Below, one piece after another: positions 1 through 13,638 of a DNA stretch of 64,000 nt. Below the pieces are notes generated by a model that did no database searches, was not told the origin of the DNA, and saw only the letters and a list, made by a program, of their open reading frames with translations. The position numbers and the translations under genes are program-made. The stretch is taken from positions 46,756 to 110,755 of the forward strand of contig AZLU01000079.1 of NCBI GenBank assembly GCA_002224055.1. The letters are read 5' to 3'. Each line of letters starts with the position of its first letter. Position 1 is the stretch's first letter. The DNA is from Pezizomycotina sp. ARF18. Its lineage: Eukaryota; Ascomycota.

Positions 1-1291
1 GGTGCTTATTCTTGCTTTGCCTTGTATTATTATAGTGATACGATTTACTTTACAAGAAAGATTGAAAGTATTTAAAAGAAAATGTTATAAATATACTTAG
101 GTATAGTTGTTGCTTGTTGTTTAAATTTTTTTTTTGAAGTGTGAGAATTAAAAGAGAGTAGAGAGGTATCGGAAGAGAAGGAATCTTTTCTGTCTCTGCC
201 TGTTTAATTGGCAGTGTAGGTCAACGAAAATTGTTAGGAACCGCTCTCCCCACAAAAAACCAAAAAAGAAATTTAAAAATTGAAATAAAAAAAAAAATAA
301 AATAAAATAAAGTAAATTCAAAAAGAAAAAAAGGGTTATAATCTAAGAAAAAGCAAAAAAAGGAGAAAAAGCAAGCAATAAATAATCCCCCGGTCGTTTA
401 GTTACGATGAAAATATCAAAAATAATATCCGAAATATAAATAAAAAAGACACTAGAGTTAAGTATATATATATATATATACATTATAACGAGAGCGGAGG
501 GAATAGATTATTCAGTCATTCGCTCATTTCTGCTTGGTATTAGGTTATACTGGGACCGGTTAGTTTCGTCTTCTATATCTCGGATCAGCTCTGTTCGAGA
601 ACCCCAAGAGTCTTAGTCGATCTGAATAGATAGCAAATTCACCGGCTTTCCTTCTGTCAAATCGCGCGGTAGGTCAGGCAGCTAGCGGGGAAGAAAAAAG
701 TGAGACGTTACTATAGAATATAATAGATAAAAACGGCATCCTTCCTTATTCGGCTACCAAGCACTGCTGGTATGGTATAGACAGAGGTCATTACAACACG
801 AGGACGCCGTCTACTTCTCTTTCTCTTCCCTCTCCCATCTGCAGTACCCCTTGCCCCCGGCATTCTCATTTCAACAGGCGGTATTTAAACTTTATTTTCT
901 CGACATTTCCGATTAATTTATCCGTGCGCAATAGAACGCGGGTTATAGGAGGAAAAAGGTCATTTGTTGGCGAGATCTTCTCTAATCTTTATTTTATTTT
1001 ATTTTGTTTTGTTTTGTTTTGTTTTCCTGAACTCAAAATAGGCATTTTCTTTTTTCTTTTTTCCTTTTTCCTTTTTCCTTTTTTATTCCACAAGAAAAAG
1101 TAGGGGGTTACTACTACTGTTCAGGCTTATTTCGACTTCGGCTCCGTCAGAACTTCAAAACTCAGCCTTTTCACGACGAAAAAAAAATAAAAATAAAAAT
1201 AAATAAATCCAGCCAAAGCCAAAGAGCGACCTGAAGCCGGCGGTGGCAGGCAAAGTAGCTCCTTTCCTATTTTTCCCTTCTCCTTTGGTTA

Positions 1292-1322
<31 letters not shown>

Positions 1323-3500
1323 CTCCTCCCTTGTTCTCTTTGAACCGGGTAGCCAGCAGTCTCCTTTCCTTTTAGGATCCTTTAAATATCCAAAAGGGAG
1401 TCTTCTAGTCATTCTTATTACATCGTGAACTTCTTCTCTCTCTTCTCATGTTTGATTTCACGTAATGGAAATTGAATTCGAAGGCAGAGGTGAAATAAGA
1501 AGCGACGCGCTTCTTATTTCCCGTGCTGCATTTACTTTTTCAGAGAGGAAGAAAATATCTATCACATCTTATCTGAATTTTGATGTGTAATGGAACTGAC
1601 AAAGAGAAAATTCATATATTATCAATAGAAAAGCAAAGAAAAAGAAGGGCTAGGACTAAAACTGTTGGAACTCGGTCGCTCAAAATGGTACTAGCCCACG
1701 ATGGGAAAAATCGCCCTACACAACGGAATAATAATACATAAACGGCCGTGACGGCGGAGGTAAAAGAAAGTAGTATTTCGCACCCCACAAAAAAAATTTA
1801 AAAAAAAAAGGGTAAGTAAGCAAAGGGCAAAGAAAAAAATAATATAAAAAGGCAAAAGCTAAGAACTACCTCATACTAACGCTAACACCCCTACCTTCCT
1901 GGGAGCCCTGTGATATGTACGTATTGCTGATAAATTCTTTGCATTTCTATCCATCTTGGCGCCAAAAGACAAAACCGTACCTAAGCGAAAAGCAAAAAAA
2001 AAAAAAAAAAAAAAAAAAAAGGAAAGCCCAAAAAAAATGCGGGCTGCGGACATCCGTACACGTGCCGTTTCACCTCAACCGATCGGAGGGAGGCGTACCC
2101 AGGCTATACAAAGGATATCTTTATGTTTTTTTTCTTTTTTCCTAGCTTATTGAGTCTAGTGATCTTCTACCTTTGGGGAAAGATGTTCAATATACAAACA
2201 TATGTGTTTGTGTATCCGCTAGTGTTCCGGACATCATACTCTGGTTGCTCTTGGCGCCGGCGAGTATCCAAAGGCTATATACGGCAAAGAAGATCCCTTC
2301 GACCCTCACTCACAAAAGGAGTAGATGGCAGTATAGAATCTCCTCCTTGGGGTCGCAGTTCAATCAATATTCACCTCCATAAGGGACTAGTCAATCGTGT
2401 CTGGCGCATGTATTGGACTATTACGACTGACCGACTGACTTATATAAATTCCAATATTTATTCTTAATAATCCTGATCAGGGCTCTAGAAATTGTCTATT
2501 TATTTTTAGAAGTGATAATCTCAAGAGCTTGGACAACTTCTTGCCTTTGTCATTCAGATCTTAACCAGTCCTGACACTTTTATAAACAAGTAAATCGAAT
2601 AGCTACTGTTGTACAAGATTTCACGACTTCATATCAATGAAAAATATTTGCCGGATGGAACAAACCTGTTTCCGCGCTTGTCAAGGTAGAGCTTGAGCCT
2701 ATGTAAGGATGGTCTCGAACTTCGAGTTGGATTACCAACGCTGTTTCCCTCGATAATTTTCCGACCATGTTTTTATTTGTGCTCCTCGAGATCATTTAGG
2801 GTACGATAACTTGGATGCATTTCTTTTCCTCTTTGTCTTTTCTTCTTCTTCTTTTACTATCGCCGCGATACCCACCGCAGGAGACCCTGCTCCCTTGATG
2901 AGTTCCTTAAACCTTGCGTTTTCTTGCTATTTGCCGTGACGTCACACAAGCGCTACATCTTTTTTTTTTTTTTTTTTTTTTTTTTTCAAGCATATATTAA
3001 GTAGCTCTGGGAAAAGAATAATTACTCTTAAGTACGACTACTCGGTCCTGTTACCGGTTTTCATTTTTAAGCTTCGTTTACAAACAGATAGATAGATACT
3101 ACATGTCTTCATAAGACCCGTTTTGGAAATACTCTGTTGCTTACAAACCAATAAAATAGTTATATCTAATCCCCTGAGCTCCCCCCCCTTGACTTGTATA
3201 TCACGATCATCATATACTCTATCGTGCTGCATTACCCTCTTTAACAGTACGGTCTATATATAATTTATTTTCCCTTCATTTTCTAAGTAAGCACCGCATC
3301 CTCTAACGAAACCCTTAAATCGTTCCTTTGGAAAGATGTCGCCAAATTTTTACTTCTTTTTTTTTTTAAAAAAAAAAAAAAGAAAAGAAAAGAAATGGTT
3401 CCCCCACTTCTTACTCCCCTCTTTTTTCCTTTCCTCTTTCCGTTTTATATATATAAAGTATATACATATATATTCCATTCACACCGATATTCATAATATA
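1..3500. other. AT-rich gene-poor stretch
   Basis: No conserved protein was recognised on either strand. Open frames are all short and largely encoded by homopolymers (Lys/Phe runs). The stretch holds a TA-repeat near 464-480, T-rich tracts around 1296-1322 and 2961-2986, an A-rich tract around 1986-2020, and TTTTG/TTTTA-type simple repeats near 995-1030. It could contain UTRs or regulatory DNA of a gene left of the window, but nothing supports a specific call. Confidence 0.5.
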
Positions 3501-3510
3501 ATATATAAAG

Positions 3511-4071
3511 ATGGGCCACGCTCTACTACTACTCATCACCGCTCAGGCCATTGATCACTGATGATGTGGCCGGATTCGGAATTAAATATATCCTGCGGGC
3601 TACGACTTTATGGACCTTGGGCGATGGGGATCACTTCTGTGTTTTTTTCTCCCGTCGTATATGCAGTGATACTTGCCAAGCTTGCACAAGTGCTTACTTA
3701 CAGCGATAACTTGTTTCGGCGCAGGAACGAGCGGTCGAGCCCCAAGCATTACCGCCGGTCGTTAATGGATGTTACTATCGACAAGTCTCCACAATAATAA
3801 GTACATTATTTCTTTATTTTTATTTAATTTAAAAAAAAAAAAATTTTTTAAAAAAAAAAATAGGGAAAAGGAAAAAGAAAAAACAATGGAGGGTGTTCCC
3901 GCTTTCAAGTCCGCGACAACACTACGTTCTTCTATAATTGGTGTGGAAATTAATCCGCGGATCCAATTGAAGTTCGAAGGAAACTCATCTCCGCTCAAGG
4001 TACTGACGGAGAACTCTAGCATCGGCCTGAACAAATTCCAATACGACCTGAACGAGACTACGTACAACTGA
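3511..4071 (+). CDS. possible short gene, unrecognised
   Basis: The reading frame opening at 3511 starts MGHALLLLITAQAIDH, which resembles a secretory signal or membrane anchor, then meets a stop after 16 codons. A second frame at 3885-4071 (62 aa, starting MEGVPAFKSATT) has balanced codons, more G+C than its surroundings, and two N-glycosylation sequons (NSS, NET). Whether the two belong to one spliced or indel-damaged gene cannot be decided. A T/A homopolymer patch at about 3830-3860 lies between them. No family was recognised, and it could also be chance open sequence in AT-rich DNA. Confidence 0.25.
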
Positions 4072-4099
4072 ACAACACGAAATGCGAAAGGAAAGAGAT

Positions 4100-7000
4100 G
4101 GACATACATTTCATTCATTCTCTCTCCTTTTTTTCTTTCTTTTTCTTTGTATATCCTGTTCCTTATACTATCAGCGCATACAAGAAGCTGCGGTAATATT
4201 TGACTCGCTCAGGCATCGCTCAGACATCTCTCTTGGCTGTTGGCTCTCGGCATCAAAGCCTCTTCACCTCGAGCTGGGTCTCGTACGAAAGAAGAGGGAA
4301 CAAGCATGCCAAAGCAGCAGCGGACTGAAACGGTTGATGGAATGACAATCACAACCCGTGGGGGGCCTGGGTTGTCGACAAGGAAATTCAAGTGGAAGAT
4401 ACTAAAATCACGGCGCCGTAGCTCCGGAACGGCCTGGACAACTCTCTTCTATCTTCAACCTCGTGCTAGAAGAAGGGAAATGTCCTTTTCACCTTTTTTT
4501 TTTTTTTTTTTTTTTTTTTGGGATGCCCAGTGTCTGACTTCTTTTTGCGGGGACGCTCGACTTTCCTCTTCTAGAGTTATGCAACATTTATTTTACGACG
4601 TGCATGGGGTTATGATCCTTTGCACTGAAAACAAGACTTTCTTTCCTTCTTGTTGCCTTATTTTTATTTTTATACTCAACCAGTGCGGGATTCGCATCAA
4701 AAATATTCCGGGGTCGAGACCCAACAAGGGAGGAATCTATCTTCTTTGACAACATATCTTGTCCCGCTACTCGAATGTCTCTAGCTTTGCGCACTTGGAA
4801 GACCCCTGCCGATGCCCAAGCGAGAAAGAGGGATTACGGCCGGTTTTTTCTTTCCCCTACTCAAATCACGATACCTTCAGTTCTTCGACAAAGTTTCACT
4901 TGGAAGCGTTGCCCGCGCGGGCGCAAGAAGGTCGTGCAAGGATAAATCTGCAGGCCTCCAGGATATTACATTCTTTCGAACCTTGGCTGGGGTGATCTTA
5001 TTAAGGTCTGCATTGCGCAAATCGTCCGGCAGTAGTCGCGCGATCGCTGATAGGCAGAGATGATTTAATTGGGAAAAAAAAAAAAAAGGACGTATAGATA
5101 ATGGGAGTTTGAACACTGTCCATAATTCGCGCTAGCATTGTTCTTGGCCGACTTCTCTCACACGCCATCGCGATGCATCGTCAGTTTCAAATCTCAATAC
5201 GGATTTCACTGTACGAAAACAACAAAAATATGAACTTATCGCTTTTTCCTGCTTGTAAACATAACAGCCTTTATGGAGGGTTTGCGCAGAACACCATGCC
5301 ATATATATCCACGTTTGATATAAGGAGGAAAAAAAAAAACTGTTCTAAATGCGCCTAGGTAAAGATTTTGGTGTGCGAAGGACTATTTTTTATCAGAGAA
5401 AAGGTAAAGGAGAGAATAAAGGAATTCCATAAGACAGCGAGAAACTAATCGGAGGCATCCGGCCGCCTAGAGCTTGGAAATAATCCTGTATACTGACGAT
5501 TACTTCGATCTGCCACTACAGGGAAGCTACTAGCTTTCAACAAGGGTTTTTAATAGCTAACCGTATTCAGGGCCCTGCACCGCCTCAGCTGCCAGCTCAC
5601 CAGAAGAATAAATACTCACGAAACAAAGGAAAATACTTTAAAAAAGTAAAGGGCGAACAAGACTTGTCTCGTGCCCAGCCTCTCCCAAAGAACAAGACTA
5701 ACAATAATATTCCTGTTTAGCAAATCCTGCTACTGCTTCAAGAAGCAACATTCATTCATTCTGAGCTTCAAGTTGATCTTTGATCTTTTGTAAGCTTCCA
5801 CGGACTTTCAACATGCAGTGGACCTATATACTGCAATCACAGTCAAAGAAATATACACGACGTTTGCTCTCGTTACAAGGCTGTCTCAACCACGAGATCT
5901 TTGCAAAGTACTTACTTCTTCAGAACGTAGGAAATTTAATGCTTCCAGGTTTCTTTTATCTTTCTTCGCAAGCCCGCGCTCATACATTGGACGTTTTGTA
6001 TTTCCAAGGAGGCAAAGAAACAGAATGACGTTTCGGTTCGACTTTGCGGGAACTATACATGGGCAAGACAGATATAGACAGGGCATGTCATGCGCAGTAA
6101 GTATATTCAACTTTCGAGTATAACGTTAGCGTGAAGCCCAGCTGTACATGCCAAAGAATAAAACTGGGCAGTTTATAGAATTCTTGGAATAAAGGCGAAT
6201 ACCGCCTCCCGATTCGACCCTGGAACTGAAAGATTCGATTTTTATTATTATGATTAGGACCATTTTTATTTCTTATTTTATCAAGAAAATGCTTGAGGAT
6301 GAGGACATTCGTTATTTGTGATAGTTATTTGAAAACGCTCCTGCGACATTGCCGTTCGCTGGACGTCCGCGCAGGTTAATTAACCGCCAGCGTATCACAG
6401 GCGCTAGTTTGGTCCTTAATACGCACTTAAAAAAACCTCACACTCAACAAACATCGAAGGTGCGAAGACGAAAAACAATACTATATGTAGTATTTAAGCA
6501 TAAAAAAAAAAAAAAAAAAAACCGATGAGATACTCCCACGCATTTGGTTCCATTTTGTTGGCGGTTCTGGACCCTTTTATGAATGAGGCTAGTATTTCAT
6601 TCGCGATCCCGCCGCCTGAAAATTGGCGTTTTCTTCGGCCTAACAAAAGTTACCACGTTATCCTTTTTACTTATAGTTAGTCTCTCTCGCGATATGGCCT
6701 GAACCCCAAACCCTTCTTTTTTTTTTTTAACGTACGTAACGGATCGCTAAGCAGGCGGTTCCTTGCGAGTGCATGCAGCTCCGAAAAGAAAAGGAAAAAA
6801 CTAATACTTCTACTTAAAATGTTTAGTGAGTTTTTTTTTTTTCCTTATTCCCTGTCAATCCGGAAATTTTGTATATCTGCGGGATGATATGCGATTTTTT
6901 TTTAAGGTCGCCGAATTTTTATTCTAACAGATCAGGTTCGCCGACGATAATCCTCTTTTTCTTTTCTTTTCTTTTCTTTTCTTTCTTTTTTTTTTTTTAC

Positions 7001-8309
7001 AGGCATGCCTTTAAGCTTACTACAATCCAATGTACATGTACACTACACTCCACTCCGTACGGCGAATCACAGGCATGCAGAGCACGCGATAAGGGAAAAA
7101 ACGTATGAGGATTTAAATTTGAAGATCTTTCTCTGCAGTATAACCCTTGACAGGTGTTTCCTTTTGTTTGGGTATATCGCGACTTTTTTTTTTTTCAAAC
7201 GGACAACGGACAATAAGCGAAAACTCATCATCGCGGTTTTATGATTTTAATACCGGTATACCGCTCTCGTGAAACTATTGGATCACTGTGAGTATCGCCA
7301 CCGCGGATATCGCCCGGTTACCGTCAGGCGTCCGATTTGTTGCTCATGTTTTTAGCTTCACGGTCGTGAAGCTTACTTCACGAAATCACTGAAATAAATG
7401 AAAATTGGAGGGAAGAAATACTCAACGCTGTGTGGGGAAATATAAGCAACTTGTGGATCCACCGTGCGTTGCCGTGCGGCGGCGGCGCGGGGTTTGCCCT
7501 ATCGCAAAGGAAAAAAAAAAAGCCTCCGCTTCCTATCTTGACGGCAGTTGGAAAGATGCAGAAGTATACATTGTATTTCAGTTATCATGAAAAGGCGACA
7601 GAAATATTACGGCTATTGACGGCTGGTACTTTTTCTTGTTTTAAAGGGGAAAAAAAAAAAGTTCATACCCAGATGAAGTCAAAGCACCTCTCTATCGCGA
7701 CAATTGGCAAATGCACAGAATATACAGAGGATTGAAATATCTTGACGAGGTAAATTTCTTCCTTCGAGATAAGATATACGATTTATATTCTTAATAATTG
7801 GAATGACTTATAGAAATCAGCTCTTGGAATATTTTTCATATATGCAATGCAATGCAGCTTGACCTAGCTAGCTTAATAGCTTTCAGGAAGGGGTCCTTTT
7901 CTTATGTGGTAACACAAAAGGTTGGCGTTATTAATAGATTGATGAAATCGCGATCCGTGTTACCTTGTGTTGCATATCCGGTTTTGAAAGGAAACCGAGC
8001 CAAGATTATAGAGTTCTGGAATAGATGAAATTTCGACGTAGTTCAAGTAGCGCTCTACTTCACAAAGAACTCTATCAAGCTAAGTACTCTCAACGGACCA
8101 AACTTTATACCAAGTAGCTTGTGGATCTAAGGGTTCTAGATCTCGGTACTAGGGCAGCTATGCTTTCGGTTTTAGTTTAAGGGCTTTAAAATCTAAGATA
8201 AGCTTAAATGCTTTAAGAATTGTGAAGCGGGAATATCGCGTTGGAGAAGGTGATCCCGATTCCCAAGCTCCTCTGCTCACGAGCAGCTAATAGATGATAG
8301 ATAATATGA

Positions 8310-8344
<35 letters not shown>

Positions 8345-8664
8345 GCTTTCTTCAAAATGACCCAAATTTTAAACAAAGGACTTGTGATCGAATTGGTTGT
8401 TTCCGAAAAGGTGACTGGCGCTTTTCACGCGTCCGTGAGACTCCTTGTAGGGTGTGCGAACTTGGGAAATTCGAATACGACGATAGTAGATACTTAATAA
8501 AGGATATACCAGTAGCTGCCCCTCTTGAGGCTCCTCTTGCGCGTAATTTCGAAATAACAACAAATAATTAGGGAAGGAAGGAGCCCTTCCGGGAAGAATG
8601 ATATTATCTTATTTTTAAATTTAGGGCAGGTGATATCAGTATCACCATTGAAATAATTATAATA

Positions 8665-8697
<33 letters not shown>

Positions 8698-9590
8698 CAA
8701 AGAAAAAAAGCGACAGGATTGATCCCTATTAAATTTAAATTACCTTGGGAAAGAGCAGAAATATAGTAAGAGTGCCCGTATTGTCGCATATAGTCCACTT
8801 TATCGGTGCTCTTGTGTTGCGTGAATCCCCCTCCCAAAAGGCATTGGACCTTGTTCCTTGTCTGTTGTTCCTGTTCCTGATTGTGCCTGAGTACCGAAGT
8901 GCGTGAAGCATACATATTATTAAACGTATATAATAATAATAATAATAAAAATTGCCCGGTTCCTGATGTTCTAATTCCCGTATAATCTCCAATCTCCAAT
9001 CAATATGTCATGTATATACAAGAGAGAAAAACTTATTTACTTGGATATACCTAAGCACTAATGAGGTAAGCTCAAGGTGGAAGCTCTGGGCGGATTCTAA
9101 GGTAAAGTAACCAACAAAAGCCACTCCGACCGCCGCTGCTTTGCTGCATGCACTTCACCACGATCCGATGCAGTCGGACAAGACAGTTCAAAAATCCCTT
9201 CCTTCTGCGGCGGCCCTGCTAAATATACCACCTATTGAGAGATATCGATATCGATTTCGCAAGAGATACTCGAAGTGGCACTAAACATTCGAGCTCGGTG
9301 CTGCACTAATAATACTCACCAATGAGTGGGCTAAAAAAGTAATCAGCCTCCGATCTCGCCGCTTTTCCAGGAAGGAAAAAAAAGCCTCTTCGATTTTTTT
9401 TTCACTCCCAGCCTATCATCACTTTTACTTGCTCTTTCTTTTCTTACTATCCTCTATTCGATTTCCCGCCTTTCCTTGATTTTTTTCTTTACCTTTTTTT
9501 TCTCATCAATTCCTATCCATTCAGCATCGACTCCATCTATATTCCACCATCTAGGGTCTACCAACTGCATACATAGCAGCCAAAAAAAAA
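4100..9590. other. AT-rich region without a recognisable gene
   Basis: I see no conserved coding sequence here. Short frames near 4240-4500, 4760-5060 and 5780-6123 have somewhat mixed codon content but no recognisable motif. The stretch holds trinucleotide microsatellites of the AAT type at about 8310-8345 and 8659-8697, and many poly-A and poly-T tracts. The last 250 bases or so are pyrimidine-rich and are probably the promoter and 5' leader of the gene starting at 9598. Confidence 0.45.
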
Positions 9591-9597
9591 AACAAAG

Positions 9598-12500
9598 ATG
9601 ACGAGACCATCAATAATAAGATCTGGTGAGTTGCTATTTCCTCTTCCTCTTTTTCAAGATTTTTTTTTTGTCTTCGTTCTTTCTCTAGTCCCCTTTGAGA
9701 ATTTGAAGGGGGGCGGTTTAATATGTGTGAGATGTATAGATCGTCACACCACAGTTCCCCTCTCTTTCCCACAATGTCTTTTTGCATCATCCTACATTTG
9801 GCGTCTGGAGCGAGAGAAGAAGAAAAAGACGACGAAGTGGTCAGTTAAGTGGAACAATACCAGTTAAAGGGGGCAAAACGACAATAGGGGATCTTTTTTT
9901 TTCTTCTTGCCAATAGCTTCCAACGAAACAACTTGAAACAGCCAATCCTAATGGTCACAAAAGAAGACAAGAAGCACACTGCTTCGTAACTTAAAAGACG
10001 AACAGGAGGGAAGAACAAAAAGACTTGTAAGAACAAGGCTATTATTATATTTCTCTTTTTGTCATTGCAGGCGTTTCATCGAAGGGGGGTCAAGGCAAAG
10101 AAGAAAGGCGATTGGAGGAAATGAATCGCTACCTGAGATTGTAAGAGGATAACCATAGTGGGAAGGTTCCTCCTCTACTTCCTTTGTGTACCCCCTCCTA
10201 TTATATTCTATTTTTCCCCTGCCGTCGTGAACTCGCCCACCCGGAAAAGAAAAACAGGAGGGAGTAAAATAAAGAGAAGAGAATAATTAGAAGCAGAAAA
10301 GAAAAAAAAAAAGAAGATAAACGAAAGAATACGGAGGTGGAAGTGGAAGAGGAACTGTCAACTGTTTCGAACAAAACCCCCCCCTTTTGTCCCTAAAAAA
10401 AAAAAAAAAAAAGTAATCCCCTTTTGATATCGATCCTCTTCTCTTGTTTCTTTCTTCCTCTTCGTCTTCATCTTCTTGTTCTTCTTCATCTTCAGTGATC
10501 TCTTTTATTTTTTCCTTTTTTTCCTCCTACTATTCTTTTCTTCTCATTTAATTCTCCCGTTTTCCTTGACTTTTATTTTTCTATTCGTTTTTAGAGGCGG
10601 AAAAGCAAAGAAGAACAATTCTTTATTTGTTCATATCGTTTCCCATTCGGCGGATTTTTCCCTATTCAATTTTACCCATCTATCTATTCTTATTACTCTT
10701 TAGACCTCTTTTCTTACCTCCCCCTTCATCTCCTTTTGGTATTAATCTCCTCGCCTCGCGGTTTGAAGTCTCTCTTATTTTTTTTTCTTCAGACGTAAGA
10801 AAAACATGCCGTTGTTGCAATAGACATAACGTTGAAGGATACGACTTGTTTTGATCCTCTATTTTTTTTTTTTTTTAATAAATTATTTTTTATTCTATCT
10901 TCTCTCTCATTAATTCTCCGCGTAATCGTTATCCCCCCTTACCAGATACCTTCGACCTCCAGTCTCATCTAAAACCCTCCGCGAAAGACCACTCTCAGCC
11001 TGGAAGTCCAGCGTTGAAGTCGGGTTCGATAGCACCGTCGCAGGCGAAAGCGATTATGCACGTTGTCCGGGACCAGGCACACGAACAGGAGGATCTCATC
11101 ATGGCTCAAAATGGCGTCAAGCATGTGAACGGGAAGATAAGAGGCGATGTGCACGACAGTACACTCATCCAACACGCCCAGGAGAACGGTGTTGACGAGG
11201 ATATGACGACGAAGATGATCTGACGAAGACATGCTGGACAAGATGTCCTCAAGCCCTTCGATATCGGACGAGGGACATCGATTTCGAGTTTGTATATGCG
11301 CTGCACACGTTCATCGCCACCGTTGAGGGCAGGCAAATGCAACGAAGGGGGATACGATGTGTTACTTGACGATTCAAATTCGTACTGGTGGTTAGTGCGG
11401 ATAGTGAAAGACTCTTCAATAGGTAAGGGAAGAATTTATGAAAAATAGGCTGAAGATTCCACAGCCTGGGGTTTTTCTTAATTATTATCAATATTTCTTT
11501 TCTTCTCGACAATGCTTCCCAGATCTGGAAGATGCCGAACGTCTTGTCGCGGTTCTTCTTATTATTAATTTAATGTACTATTTACTTTTTACTAACAGTA
11601 CTCTTTCTTTCTGGTTCTTAGGAACCTTCCTGCCGAGCATATAGAGACACCATCGGAGAGGCTAGCACGCCTAAACAAGCATCGAAATGTTGATGTAAGA
11701 AGTTTCTTTCTTCCTCCTTAACATCAAGCTACAAAGTCAATCAATCTAACTTCACCCTTCTCTAGCTCTCAACTCCAATGCTCGGCGATACCGCAGAGAA
11801 ATCCAAAAATCCTTTAAAGAAAGCGATGCGTCGGCGAAATGCAAAGACAGTACAATTTGCTCCTCCAACTTACGTGGAAGCTGAAGTGATTGATTATTCT
11901 TCAGACGAGGATATAGATTATGATAGCAATCCTGAAGAAGGAGGTCGCCTGATGAGGAAACAGCAAGGGATGGCACTTCTGCAAATAACGAGGACGGCAA
12001 TGACGATGATTTCTGGTACATTATGGAGCACTCCGATGCGATCACGGTAGAAGGAAGAATTCGAACGATAGCTTGGATAAGACGGTGAATGGTGATACTA
12101 GAAGCAGCCGAAGATACTGTCATGGTTGAGAAGGTAAACTAACACTTTCACACATCTATATATATGTTCAATTTTTGCAAAAAGGCATCAACATTGCTTA
12201 CAAATACCTATTTCACTACTCTCTGTTAGATGAAATCACCTCTATCGATCCGAAATCGCGGAAGAATTCTCTTAAACATCCGGACTCTGCCTTTTTCGAT
12301 TCGCAAGAACCGAAGCGTATCACGCTTACACCTCAACTCATCAGAGATGATATTGGAGCACCGACTTCTTCTGGTCCAGTTGGCGTAACTCCAATCAAGG
12401 AGTCTAAGCCTAAGACGTCGCTTGAAAAGCTCACAAGAAGAGAGGACATGGTTTCGCCGCCTCCAAACGGCAAAGACAAGGACAAGAAAGCTAAGAAGTC

Positions 12501-13638
12501 TATTGCTAGGGTTCTTCAAGAAGAAGAGCAAGAAGATGTCCAAGGATGAAGAGATCGACCAGTTCCTGCATTCTGAGAAGAGATCGAATGAATCATTCCG
12601 AGATGACCAGAGGGCTGAGAGCCGAGAAGGAAAAAATAGTCAGGATAACTCTCCACAGATGCGACAGCAGTTGCAACAGCAGCAGCAGCAAGCCCAACAG
12701 CTACAACAACAAAGAGCTCAGCAGCAGCAGCAGCAGCAGCAGCAACATCATCAACATCAGCAGCAACAAGGCCAGCAGTCGAGGCAAATTGAAGATCCTA
12801 GGAAAGGACCCATCAAGCGACAACAAACTGGCCACTTACACAATCTGGCGCCAAGTCTATTCGCACGATTGAGCAAGACGTCGAGAGCGAGGACTGGCTC
12901 TGGGAATGGAATCAAGGTTCCTGCGAATTCTCAGGGTATAGACATGACGCAGTCGACAGTAATCAGGTCGGATCTCCAGAGAAGAACCATCGCCCGTGGG
13001 CAGTTCGTTAGGATCGAACCAGTCACCAAAGAAGTTCTCGAGTCAAGATGATATTCACTCAGCCCATTCCGTGTCCCCTCTATTAAATCCGTCACCTACG
13101 ACGAAAACAGACAGCCCGAATATTACTCCGGTCTTGTCCGGGGTCGCCAACCGGAGTCCTATTGTTACGGAACGCCAACTCACTGAGTCACCCGAAATAC
13201 TTAATTATTGATGAGCCGCCAGCATTGTCTGTTGATACGAGCAGTGGTACGTCCGACGACTATGTGCTCCTGAAGTGTCACCAGTAGAAGAGACTTTACA
13301 ATGAACCAGCTCAACCCGAGTGGTCGGATGCGTCGCTGCGAATGTATCTCGACGACCAAAATAACGATATACGGATTTCTTGGTGGTCGTCAATCACAAG
13401 ACCGACGTCTCGAAAGTGGATAGTCATCCAGAAATTGTACCGCTCTTTGCAGATGCCAGCACACAACTAAGAGACCTAACAAACGTAAGTACATGATCTA
13501 TACACCAGCCTTTCTGAGTGCATTATTCTTTGATATATATATATAAAGGCTGAATTGTGTTTACTAATACTTAACCTGAATTTGCAGCGTCTGGACGGCA
13601 TGTTAGGGAAATGGCTGCAAAGTAGGAACTACCAATAG
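9598..13638 (+). CDS. tea4: SH3-domain cell-polarity protein, Tea4/Bud14/TeaC type
   Basis: This is a cell-end polarity factor. Tea4/Bud14 proteins couple microtubule-delivered Tea1-type markers to formins and protein phosphatase 1 at growth sites. The start is set by exon 1 (9598-9625, MTRPSIIRS), which joins in frame to exon 2 (10946-11422), whose N-terminus reads DTFDLQSHLKP. An SH3 domain follows (about 11280-11690), with YALHTFIATVEG, then DDSNSYWWLVRIVKDSSIG and LPAEHIETPSERLARLNKHR. Next is KKAMRRRNAKTVQF, in which KTVQF fits the RVxF PP1-docking pattern. A Gln/His-rich tract lies at 12661-12780. The C-terminus (WSDASLRMYLDD, then RLDGMLGKWLQ) matches the conserved fungal tail. Inferred introns are 9626-10945, 11423-11621, 11695-11765, 12134-12229 and 13485-13587. 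Single-base frame changes occur in the SH3 region near 11272, 11327, 11359 and 11622 and again downstream, so no single open frame exists. Confidence 0.88.
9626..10945 (+). other. 1.3-kb first intron of the tea4-like gene
   Basis: The donor GTGAGT lies directly after codon 9 and part of codon 10. The acceptor TTACCAG precedes ATACCTTCGACC. Joining the two gives a continuous N-terminus of the expected family type. At 1,320 nt this is about ten times the other introns in the window. It contains long pyrimidine tracts (about 10430-10560 and 10860-10880) and no convincing exon. An alternative is that part of it is 5' leader with another start. Confidence 0.65.
12661..12780 (+). repeat. Gln/His-rich CAG/CAA repeat inside the tea4-like gene
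   Basis: This is an imperfect run of CAG, CAA and CAT codons. In the gene frame it gives several Gln blocks (the longest about 9-10 residues) separated by Ala, Leu, Arg and His. It lies in the disordered middle of the protein between the SH3/PP1-motif region and the conserved C-terminus. Confidence 0.8.

Noticed and set aside
1871-2153. Lys-rich and Phe-rich frames
   Set aside because: They are produced by a poly-A tract and have no conserved or balanced sequence.
12546-12872. Ser/Asn-rich plus-strand frame
   Set aside because: This is a shifted translation of the Gln-repeat region of the tea4-like gene.
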